A DNA stretch of 20,614 bases, taken from the NCBI GenBank assembly GCA_023426505.1, contig JAFAAP010000172.1:1-20614 (forward strand), in the 5' to 3' direction. This document shows positions 14,135 through 20,614 of this stretch, piece by piece (positions within the stretch are counted from its first letter, which is position 1; each line of letters starts with the position of its first letter). The notes beneath the pieces were generated by a model, which saw only the letters and a list, made by a program, of their open reading frames with translations, searched no databases and was not told the origin of the DNA. Made by a program: the position numbers and the translations under genes. Source of the DNA: Pseudomonadota bacterium (lineage in GTDB: Bacteria > Pseudomonadota > Alphaproteobacteria > Rhizobiales > Beijerinckiaceae).

Positions 14135-15535
14135 CTAGGAAGCCTTCCGGCGACGTGCGGCGATCCCGGCCACGAGGTCGGTGATGTGGCCGATCGACGA
14201 GGCCGGCAGCGGAAGCCGCTCCTTGCCGTTCTTCTCCACCCTCGGAGCCGGCGAGACTGCGTTGGAGAAGCCGAGCTTGGCCGCCTCCTTCAGCCGGGCC
14301 TGCTCCTGGGCGACCGGCCGAATGGCGCCCGAGAGGCCCATTTCGCCGAAATAGACCGTGTCGGGCGGCAGGGGCGAGCCGGAGAGAGAGGAGATCAGCG
14401 CTGCGGCGGCGGCCAGATCCGCAGCGGGCTCCGTGATGCGCAGGCCGCCGGCGACGTTCAGGTAGACGACGTGCATGCCGAGCTTCAGGCCGCCATGCGC
14501 TTCCAACACCGCCAGAACCATGGAGAGGCGGTTTTGGTCCCAGCCGACGACCGCGCGGCGAGGCGTGCCGAGGGAGGAGGGCGCCACGAGCGCCTGGATT
14601 TCCACGAGGAGCGGGCGGGTTCCCTCCATGCCGGCGAAGACGGCGGTCCCCGGCGTCGCGAGGTCGCGGCCCGCCAGGAACAGCTCGGACGGGTTGGGGA
14701 CCTCGCGCAGGCCCCGGTCGGACATTTCGAACACCCCGATCTCGTCGGTCGGGCCGAAGCGGTTCTTCACGGCCCGGAGGATCCGGAAGTGGTGGCCGGT
14801 GTCGCCCTCGAACGAGACCACCGCGTCGACCATGTGCTCGACCACGCGCGGTCCGGCGATCTGGCCGTCCTTGGTCACGTGGCCGACCAGGATCACGGCC
14901 GTGCCGGTGGTCTTGGCGAATCGGATCAGGGCCTGGGCGCTGCCGCGCACCTGCGTGACCGTGCCGGGGGCGGATTCCACCGTCTCGGTCCACATGGTCT
15001 GGATCGAGTCGATGATGGCGAGCGCGGGGCGGGGGCCCTGCGACAGGGTCGCGACGATGTCCTCCACGTTGGTCTCGGAGGCGAGCTCCACCGGCGCCTG
15101 GCCGAGGCCGAGCCGCTCGGCCCGCAGGCGCACCTGCGCCACCGCCTCCTCGCCCGAGATGTAGGCGACGCGGTGCCCGCGGTTGGCGAGTGCCGCCGAG
15201 GCCTGCATCAGCAGGGTCGACTTGCCGATTCCGGGGTCGCCGCCGAGGAGGATGATGGACCCGTTCACGAAGCCGCCGCCGGTCACGCGGTCGAGTTCGG
15301 CAATTCCGGACGGGGTGCGGGGCGCCTCCTTGGTGTCGCCCGACAGGCCCTCGAGCGGGAAAACCCGGCCCTTGGCGCGAGAGGGGCGCGTCGCGGCCGG
15401 CCCGACCATGGGATTGGCCGAGCCCGTTTCCTCGGCGATGGTGTTCCACCCGCCGCAGGCCTCGCACTTGCCTTTCCAGCGGTTGTAGACGGCGCCGCAG
15501 CTCTGGCAGGCGAAGGAGGGCTGACGCTTCGCCAT
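14135..15535 (-). CDS. radA: DNA repair protein RadA (Sms)
   Basis: A 466-residue RecA-like ATPase that drives branch migration in recombinational repair. The N-terminal zinc finger has C10, C13, C24 and C27. The Walker A motif GGDPGIGKST is at 98-107, and the RadA-specific KNRFG is at 257-261. The C-terminal third is the Lon-protease-like domain (GMHVVYLNVAGGLRITEP). The start ATG overlaps the alr stop by one base (TGATG), which indicates translational coupling. I see no clear terminator after its stop at 14135, so read-through into the RTX gene region is possible. In rhizobia radA is normally followed by cvpA; here the RTX gene intervenes. Confidence 0.97.
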   Translation of the reverse strand: MAKRQPSFACQSCGAVYNRWKGKCEACGGWNTIAEETGSANPMVGPAATRPSRAKGRVFPLEGLSGDTKEAPRTPSGIAELDRVTGGGFVNGSIILLGGDPGIGKSTLLMQASAALANRGHRVAYISGEEAVAQVRLRAERLGLGQAPVELASETNVEDIVATLSQGPRPALAIIDSIQTMWTETVESAPGTVTQVRGSAQALIRFAKTTGTAVILVGHVTKDGQIAGPRVVEHMVDAVVSFEGDTGHHFRILRAVKNRFGPTDEIGVFEMSDRGLREVPNPSELFLAGRDLATPGTAVFAGMEGTRPLLVEIQALVAPSSLGTPRRAVVGWDQNRLSMVLAVLEAHGGLKLGMHVVYLNVAGGLRITEPAADLAAAAALISSLSGSPLPPDTVYFGEMGLSGAIRPVAQEQARLKEAAKLGFSNAVSPAPRVEKNGKERLPLPASSIGHITDLVAGIAARRRKAS

Positions 15536-16698
15536 CAGCCTTCCCCCCCGCGATAGGTGCGGGCGTAGCGGGCGCCCAGATTGGTCAGGATCTCGTAGCC
15601 GATCGTGCCGGCGCGGCGGCCGACCTCGTCGACCGTCAGGTCGCCGCCGATCAGCGTGACCGAGTCGCCGCGCTTCACCTGAGCGGCCACTTCGGTCACG
15701 TCGATGGTGATCAGGTCCATGGAGACCGTGCCAGCGAAGGGGCAGGGGCGGCCGTCGACCAGCGCCATGCCGGCGAGGAGCGTCTCTCCGCTGTGGCCGC
15801 GGGCGCTCGCCGAACGGGGGTAACCGTCCGCGTACCCGACCGAGACGGTGGCGATGCGGCGCCGGCTCGTGGCGGTCCAGCGGCCGTTGTACCCGACGGT
15901 CTGGTCTTCCTCGACCCAGCGGAGCTGAACGATGCGTCCTTCGAGGCCGACGACGGGACGCATTGGATTCGCGCTATCGGGCGTCGGGTTGCCGCCGTAG
16001 AGGGCGTAGCCCGGCCGCACGAGGTCGAAATGGGGCTTCTGCGCCAGATAGATGCCGGAGGAATTGGCCAGCGACGCCGGAATGCCCGGCAGCGCCTGAC
16101 GGACCGCCTGGAAGGCATTGATCTGGCGTCCGTTGAGGGGATTGTCGCTCTCCTCCGCGCCGACGAAATGGCTCATGAGCAGGGCCGGCTCGAAATCGCG
16201 CAGCACGTCCCGGCCGCCAAGCTCCAAGCCCTCGGAAACCGTGAGCCCGAGTCGGTTCATGCCGGTGTCAACGTGGATCGCGGCCCTCAGGCGGGAGCCT
16301 TGGGCGCGGGAGAAGGCGGCCCATTCCTCGATCTCGTCCTGAGAGCCGAGGACCGGCCGCAGGTCGTGCGCAACATAGGTCGGGCCGGTTCCGGTCAGGA
16401 GGCCGTTCAGCACGTAGATCGCAGCGTCCGGCGCAACCGAGCGGGCGCGGATCGCCTCGCTCAGGTGGGCCACGAAGAAGGTGCGGCAGCCCGCCCGGAG
16501 AAGAGCCGGGACGGCCTGCTCGATGCCGGTGCCGTAGGCGTTCGCCTTGACGACCGCGGCCGTTTCCGCCCCGCCCGCGCTGTCGCGAAGGGCGCGCCAG
16601 TTCGCCGCCAGCGCGTCGAGGTCGATGTGAAGGAGACCGCCGGCCGCCTGATCGGGGATGCTGCCGGTCGTTTCGGTTCGGGAGTTCAGCTTGGTCAA
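15535..16698 (-). CDS. alr: Alanine racemase
   Basis: PLP-dependent enzyme converting L-alanine to D-alanine for peptidoglycan. The 387-residue protein has the PLP lysine K51 in AVVKANAYGTG and the catalytic tyrosine Y289 in VGYADGYPRS. The TIM-barrel N-terminal domain and C-terminal beta domain are complete. The start appears to be TTG at 16698, whose bases overlap the dnaB stop (TTGA, 4 bases). No ATG or GTG occurs in frame before the conserved LLHIDLDAL at about 22-30, so TTG is the best choice. This makes it the middle gene of a tightly coupled dnaB-alr-radA unit. Confidence 0.96.
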   Translation of the reverse strand: MTKLNSRTETTGSIPDQAAGGLLHIDLDALAANWRALRDSAGGAETAAVVKANAYGTGIEQAVPALLRAGCRTFFVAHLSEAIRARSVAPDAAIYVLNGLLTGTGPTYVAHDLRPVLGSQDEIEEWAAFSRAQGSRLRAAIHVDTGMNRLGLTVSEGLELGGRDVLRDFEPALLMSHFVGAEESDNPLNGRQINAFQAVRQALPGIPASLANSSGIYLAQKPHFDLVRPGYALYGGNPTPDSANPMRPVVGLEGRIVQLRWVEEDQTVGYNGRWTATSRRRIATVSVGYADGYPRSASARGHSGETLLAGMALVDGRPCPFAGTVSMDLITIDVTEVAAQVKRGDSVTLIGGDLTVDEVGRRAGTIGYEILTNLGARYARTYRGGEG

Positions 16699-18188
16699 TC
16701 GCCCATCCGTTCGGGAAGTTTGTCTTCGTCCGCCAAGTCGGTGAAGCGGGTGATATCGGCCTGGAAGGCGAGCTGCACGGTGCCCGTGGGACCGTGACGC
16801 TGCTTGCCGATGATGACCTCCGCCTTGCCGTGGACCTGGTCCATTTCAGCCTGCCACTTGAAGTACTCTTCGGTGCCGGGTTTCGGCTCCTTGTTCTTCA
16901 GATAGTACTCCTCGCGGTAAACGAACATGACCACGTCGGCGTCCTGCTCGATCGAGCCCGATTCACGCAGGTCCGCGAGTTGCGGCCGCTTGTCGTCGCG
17001 GGCTTCCACCTGACGGGAGAGCTGGGACAGGGCGATCAGCGGAACCTCGAGCTCCTTGGCGAGGGCCTTGAGGCCGGTGGTGATCTCGGTCAGCTCCTGC
17101 ACGCGATTCTCGCCCTTCTTGGCGGAGGCGGAGAGGAGTTGGAGATAGTCGACGATCAGCACGTCGAGACCGCGCTGGCGCTTGAGGCGGCGGGCGCGGG
17201 CGGCGAGCTGGGCGATAGAGATGCCGCCGGTCTGGTCGATGTAGAACGGGATCGACTGCATCTCCCGGGCGGCTTCGGTGATCTTGTAGAAGTCGTCCTC
17301 GCGCATGTCGCCGCGGCGGATCTTGTAGGACGCGACGCCCGACTGCTCGGCGATGATACGAGTCGCGAGCTGCTCGGCCGACATTTCGAGCGAGAAGAAG
17401 CCGACGATGCCGCCGTTGACGGTCTTCAGGTTGCCGTCCTGCTGCTTCTCGGCCTGGTAGGCCTTGGCGATGTTGAAGGCGATGTTGGTGACGAGCGAGG
17501 TCTTGCCCATGGCGGGGCGGCCCGCGAGGATCACCAGGTCGGAGCGCTGCAGGCCGCCGAGGGTCCGGTCGAGGTCGATGAGCCCGGTGGAGATGCCGGA
17601 GAGCTTGCCCTCGCGCTTGTACGCCGCGGCCGCCATGTCGATGGCCTGCGTGAGCGCGTCCGAGAAGCGCTGGAATCCGCCGTCGTAGCGGCCCGTCTCG
17701 GCCAGTTCGTAGAGGCGGCGCTCCGCCTCCTCGATCTGGTCGCGCGGCGCGCTGTCGACCGGCGAATCGTAGGCCGCATTGACCAGGTCCTCGCCGAGGC
17801 TGATGAGCTTGCGGCGGACGGCGAGGTCATAGACGGTGCGGCCGTAATGCTCGGCGTTGATGACGGTCGTCGCCTCGCCCGCGAGGCGCACGAGGTACTG
17901 GTAGGGCGTCACGCCGCCGAGATCCTGGTCGCCCAGGAAGGTCTTCATGGTGATGGGCGTGGCGACCTTGCCGGCCTTGATGAGGTCGGTCGCGACCTCG
18001 TAGATCCGCCGGTGAAGATCCTCGATGAAGTGCTCAGGCAGAAGGAAGTCGGAGACGCGATAATAGGCGTCGTTGTTGACCAGGATCGCGCCCAGGAGGG
18101 CCTGCTCGGCATCGATGTTGCTCGGCGGCGAGCGGAATTGCGGCTCGGCGGCCTCAATGCGGGCGATCAGGGCGTTGGCGGTGGCCAT
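16695..18188 (-). CDS. dnaB: Replicative DNA helicase DnaB
   Basis: Hexameric 5'-3' helicase that unwinds DNA at the replication fork. The 497-residue protein has the N-terminal DnaB domain (about 20-125, PPSNIDAEQALLGAIL), a linker, and the RecA-like C-terminal domain with Walker A GRPAMGKTS (223-231), SLEMSAEQL and the Walker B region LIVDYLQLL. There is no intein. A short Lys/Gln/Gly insertion (EKQQDGNLKTVNG) lies after the Walker A helix and is probably a surface loop. A CGGAG SD lies 7 bases before the ATG. It starts a new unit 269 bases after rplI, behind the rplI terminator. Confidence 0.97.
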   Translation of the reverse strand: MATANALIARIEAAEPQFRSPPSNIDAEQALLGAILVNNDAYYRVSDFLLPEHFIEDLHRRIYEVATDLIKAGKVATPITMKTFLGDQDLGGVTPYQYLVRLAGEATTVINAEHYGRTVYDLAVRRKLISLGEDLVNAAYDSPVDSAPRDQIEEAERRLYELAETGRYDGGFQRFSDALTQAIDMAAAAYKREGKLSGISTGLIDLDRTLGGLQRSDLVILAGRPAMGKTSLVTNIAFNIAKAYQAEKQQDGNLKTVNGGIVGFFSLEMSAEQLATRIIAEQSGVASYKIRRGDMREDDFYKITEAAREMQSIPFYIDQTGGISIAQLAARARRLKRQRGLDVLIVDYLQLLSASAKKGENRVQELTEITTGLKALAKELEVPLIALSQLSRQVEARDDKRPQLADLRESGSIEQDADVVMFVYREEYYLKNKEPKPGTEEYFKWQAEMDQVHGKAEVIIGKQRHGPTGTVQLAFQADITRFTDLADEDKLPERMGD

Positions 18189-18383
18189 CTGGCGCTCCGA
18201 AAACGAGGGAAGGGGTAAAAGACCTCTTTAGCCGGATTTGGTTGCCCGAAGGTGACCGGTCAGACACAGATGAAGACTTGCCTCTCATCCGGTCCGTTTG
18301 TCCTCACTGTCCTCGATACTCACATCTCCTGCCTTGGCGTCAGGTGAGGCCGCTTGACTCGGGAAAGGGCGGCTTTGCCAACG

Positions 18384-18418
18384 AAAAGGCGCTCCCCGTC
18401 GAATCGACGGAGAGCGCC
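18384..18418 (-). terminator. Terminator after rplI
   Basis: GGCGCTC (18388-18394) pairs with GAGCGCC (18412-18418). After one mismatch, CCGTCG (18396-18401) pairs with CGACGG (18405-18410) around a 3-base loop. On the minus strand the stem is followed by TTTT (18384-18387). It ends the rpsF-rpsR-DUF2232-rplI unit. Confidence 0.85.
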
Positions 18419-18457
18419 AGCTTAGAACAAAACGTGAACTATAACAACCGTGGCCGA

Positions 18458-19021
18458 TTAGAGCTCGACGTCGCCGGCATCCGCCAGGGCTGCGCCGACC
18501 TCGAGGCCGAGATCGTCGAGATTGGTCTCCTCGCGGGTGGTGACCTGCTCGCCGCGGGCCTGACGCTCAGCCTCTTCCGGGCTGCGGGCGACGTTGATCG
18601 TCACCTTGACCTCGACCTCCGGGTGCAGCGACACCGGGACGGTGTGCAGGCCCAGCGTCTTGATCGGCAGGTTGAGGACGATCTGGTTGCGGTCGACCGT
18701 GAAGCCGCCGGCGGTCATGATCTCGGCGAGGTCGCGGGTCGAGACCGATCCGTAGAGGACGCCCGTCTCGCCGGCCTGGCGGATGATCGTGAAGCTCTGG
18801 CCGTCCAGCTTCTCGCCGACGGCTTCGGCCTCTTTGCGGCGCTCGAGGTTGCGGGCCTCGAGCTGGGCGCGCTGAGCCTCGAAATGCTCCTTATTGGTCT
18901 TGGTGGCGCGCAGCGCTTTGCCGCGGGCCAGGAGGTAGTTGCGGGCGTAGCCGGGACGGACCTTCACGGTCTCGCCCATCTGTCCGAGCTTTGCAACGCG
19001 CTCGAGAAGGATCACTTCCAT
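18458..19021 (-). CDS. rplI: 50S ribosomal protein L9
   Basis: A 187-residue ribosomal protein that binds 23S rRNA at the base of the L1 stalk. The N-terminal domain signature GQMGETVKVRPGYARNYLL is at 13-31, followed by the long charged connecting helix (about 41-75) and the C-terminal domain. It is about 40 residues longer than the E. coli protein because of an acidic C-terminal tail (from about 150), as is usual in alphaproteobacteria. AAAGGAG lies 8 bases before the ATG. It is the last gene of its operon, with a terminator 40 bases on. Confidence 0.97.
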   Translation of the reverse strand: MEVILLERVAKLGQMGETVKVRPGYARNYLLARGKALRATKTNKEHFEAQRAQLEARNLERRKEAEAVGEKLDGQSFTIIRQAGETGVLYGSVSTRDLAEIMTAGGFTVDRNQIVLNLPIKTLGLHTVPVSLHPEVEVKVTINVARSPEEAERQARGEQVTTREETNLDDLGLEVGAALADAGDVEL

Positions 19022-19046
19022 TGGTTTTCTCCTTTGACGTTCGTGA

Positions 19047-20015
19047 TCAGGGGGAAAGGGTGGGTGGTTGCTTCGGGCCCGCCTTGCCGGATCCGAACCG
19101 GTAGCGGAGGCCGAAAAGGGTGTCGGCGAGGCCGAGCAGGGCCGCGGCGACGAGCAGCACGCCCTGGGTCATGAAGATCAGGACGTAGAGGCCGGCGAGC
19201 AGGAAGCCGCGGCCCGACTTGCCGCGGGTGCGGTCGTGGACGGCGGCCAGCCCCTGGAGGGCGAAGGCCATGAACATGGCTCCCGCCAGCGCGAACCCGA
19301 ACACGCCGATGAAGCCGTCGATGCTGGCGAGCACGACGGCGACGGCCAGGGCGACGACGACGGTCCGCGGCATCATCAGCTCGCAGATCGCCGGCCAGGG
19401 ACGGGGCAGACGTTTCGAGATCGACACGATCTTGCCGGCGGTCCAGAGGTAGAGAGCAAGCGCCGCCGTGAACCCCTGGGCCGAGAGGAAGGGAGTGGCG
19501 CGGGCGAAGAGGTCGATGACCGCCTCGCGGTCCTCGGCATCGAAGCCGCTCTCGGAGGGCGGGAACTGCAGGTTCACAAAGGCCTGCGAGATCTCGCGGG
19601 CGTTCTCGTGGAAAGCGTCGAAGTCGCCTCCGGTCGAGATGATCGCGGTGGCGAATATGGTCAGCGCCGCGGTTCCGGCGATCCAGGCCAGCAGGCGCCC
19701 GAGCGGGTACCATTCCATCGTCCCGTCCGGATTGGGGCGTCCGAGGAGGGAGAGGTAGGCGAGCCACCAGGCGGGCAGGGCGGTGACCAGCGCGAATCCG
19801 AGGCCGCTCAGGGGCGACAGGAAGACGGCGATCGCCAGGCCGCCCACGACGGCGGCGACGAGGCCAGACCGATGGTTCCAGCCGAGGGAGACGATCAGGA
19901 CAGGGATGGGGGCCAGCAGATACAGGACGGCCGCAAGCGGCGTCGCCTTGAGGACGACTGCCGTCAGAAGGGCCGAAACGAGGCCCGCGCCGATGCCTGT
20001 AACAACAAAATTCAT
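19047..20015 (-). CDS. DUF2232 family multi-pass membrane protein
   Basis: A 322-residue protein with about eight hydrophobic segments and a soluble loop at about 135-175. The overall pattern and the position between rpsR and rplI match the DUF2232 (YybS-like) proteins found in this exact place in many rhizobia. Its function is not known; members resemble small-molecule transporter subunits. It starts 128 bases after rpsR and ends 25 bases before rplI, so it shares the ribosomal protein transcript. The SD is weak, which may keep expression low relative to the ribosomal genes. Confidence 0.87.
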   Translation of the reverse strand: MNFVVTGIGAGLVSALLTAVVLKATPLAAVLYLLAPIPVLIVSLGWNHRSGLVAAVVGGLAIAVFLSPLSGLGFALVTALPAWWLAYLSLLGRPNPDGTMEWYPLGRLLAWIAGTAALTIFATAIISTGGDFDAFHENAREISQAFVNLQFPPSESGFDAEDREAVIDLFARATPFLSAQGFTAALALYLWTAGKIVSISKRLPRPWPAICELMMPRTVVVALAVAVVLASIDGFIGVFGFALAGAMFMAFALQGLAAVHDRTRGKSGRGFLLAGLYVLIFMTQGVLLVAAALLGLADTLFGLRYRFGSGKAGPKQPPTLSP

Positions 20016-20107
20016 GGTCTCGCTGTCCCGCTGCTCTTCGCAGGGTTAGGGGTCTCTGGCCCCAACTGACCCGGCGGAATCTCACCGACGGGCGACGTCA
20101 ACGGAAG

Positions 20108-20136
20108 GACGGGCCGCACATCGTGCGCGGCCCGTC
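20108..20136 (-). terminator. Hairpin between rpsR and the DUF2232 gene
   Basis: GACGGGCCGC (20108-20117) and GCGGCCCGTC (20127-20136) form a perfect 10-bp stem; the 9-base loop can add a few more pairs. The T-run on the minus strand is weak (TTCCGTTG). It may partly end the rpsF-rpsR message or stabilise its 3' end. Confidence 0.55.
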
Positions 20137-20143
20137 GAGATCT

Positions 20144-20398
20144 TTAGCGGAGCACGTAGGGCAGGAGGCCCAGGAAGTGGGCGCGCTTGATCGCCTGGGC
20201 GAGCTCACGCTGCTTCTTGGCCGACACGGCCGTGATGCGCGAAGGAACGATCTTGCCGCGCTCCGAGATGTAGCGGGACAGGAGCTTCGTGTCCTTATAG
20301 TCGATCTTCGGCGCGTTCGGGCCCGAGAACGGGCAGGTCTTGCGACGACGGAAGAACGGACGACGGCCACCGCCGGCGCCACCAGCACCAAATGCCAT
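20144..20398 (-). CDS. rpsR: 30S ribosomal protein S18
   Basis: An 84-residue ribosomal protein that pairs with S6 on the 30S platform. It has a Gly-rich start (FGAGGAGGGRRPFF), then KTCPFSGPNAPKIDYKDTKLL (20-40) and the conserved ISERGKIVPSRITAVSAKKQ block (44-63). It begins 2 bases after the rpsF stop, and its SD (GAGGAGG) lies inside the end of rpsF, so the two are translationally linked. Identification is certain. Confidence 0.98.
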   Translation of the reverse strand: MAFGAGGAGGGRRPFFRRRKTCPFSGPNAPKIDYKDTKLLSRYISERGKIVPSRITAVSAKKQRELAQAIKRAHFLGLLPYVLR

Positions 20399-20400
20399 GA

Positions 20401-20614
20401 TTAAGCCTCCTCGCCTTCGCTGCCGCCGAAGCTGGCGCCGTCACCGTCGCGCTCGCGGCGCTCGCGGTCCTTGCGCTCGTCGCGGTCGCGCTTCTGCATC
20501 ATCACGGACGGCTCGGTCTCGAGCTCGTCGACGCGGATCGTCATGAAGCGAAGGATGTCTTCGTTGATGCGCATCTGACGCTCCATCTCGGCCACCGCGT
20601 TGGCGGGAGCGTTG
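20401..20614 (-). CDS. rpsF: 30S ribosomal protein S6, C-terminal part (cut by the right edge)
   Basis: Only the last 70 residues are in the window. NAPANAVAEMERQMRINEDILRF, followed by MTIRVDELE, is the second half of the S6 ferredoxin-like fold. The final 35 residues are a charged tail rich in Arg, Asp and Glu (KRDRDERKDRERRERD), typical of alphaproteobacterial S6. The GTG at 20595 is an internal valine, not a start; the frame is open to the edge. S6 binds 16S rRNA together with S18, encoded next. Confidence 0.95.
   Translation of the reverse strand, partial: NAPANAVAEMERQMRINEDILRFMTIRVDELETEPSVMMQKRDRDERKDRERRERDGDGASFGGSEGEEA

Noticed and set aside
14108..18218. Long plus-strand open frames opposite radA, alr and dnaB (14108-15556, 15793-16797, 16794-18218).
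   Set aside because: All lie antisense to complete, well-conserved genes and show no family resemblance.
18253..18262. TGACCGGTCA palindrome upstream of dnaB.
   Set aside because: A 10-base palindrome is common by chance in GC-rich DNA and nothing else ties it to regulation.
1..20614. Possible CRISPR array, insertion sequence, prophage or tRNA/rRNA gene.
   Set aside because: No spaced direct repeats, transposase motif, phage gene or tRNA-like fold was seen on either strand. The RTX cassette has no visible terminal repeats.

Overview
The window reads as a chromosomal segment of a high-GC alphaproteobacterium. Protein sequences and gene order point to the Hyphomicrobiales (Rhizobiales), with a Methylobacteriaceae or Microvirga-like organism as my best guess. 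That placement is inferred from synteny and sequence feel; no search was run. Most of the window is housekeeping. No rRNA, tRNA, CRISPR array, transposase or prophage gene was seen.

Left part (1-8776): The left edge holds the first 134 residues of a membrane-anchored phosphatase-like protein on the minus strand, divergent from guaA (GMP synthase). After guaA come two hairpins, a possible small membrane-associated protein whose Shine-Dalgarno (SD) sequence lies inside the second hairpin, and an ArsC/Spx-like protein. A palindromic intergenic repeat and a strong two-sided terminator follow. A minus-strand TRAP transporter pair (small subunit, then an enlarged large subunit) has no substrate-binding protein next to it. 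An nnrU-family membrane protein, a YfgM-like TPR protein and the GTPase gene der follow on the plus strand.

Right part (8784-20614): Everything is on the minus strand. In transcription order it is rpsF (cut by the edge), rpsR, a DUF2232 membrane protein, rplI, dnaB, alr, radA, an RTX/cadherin-like gene, cvpA, purF, an SDR oxidoreductase and a LysE-type exporter. Apart from the RTX gene and possibly the LysE gene, this is a familiar rhizobial chromosome order. It joins ribosomal proteins, replication (DnaB), cell-wall precursor synthesis (Alr), recombination (RadA) and purine synthesis (PurF, alongside GuaA at the left end).

Most notable: the RTX/cadherin-like gene at 12754-13964 sits between radA and cvpA, which I would expect to be adjacent. 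It has its own candidate promoter and terminator. Its start codon with a good SD is out of frame with the rest of the protein because of a (CT)5 run at codons 7-10. Removing exactly one CT unit gives one continuous 402-residue protein with two cadherin-like repeats, RTX calcium-binding nonapeptides and a type I secretion-like C-terminus. The same gene carries three perfect 18-bp in-frame repeats. This could be an on/off (phase-variable) secreted protein, a recently broken gene or a sequencing error; the reads would tell.
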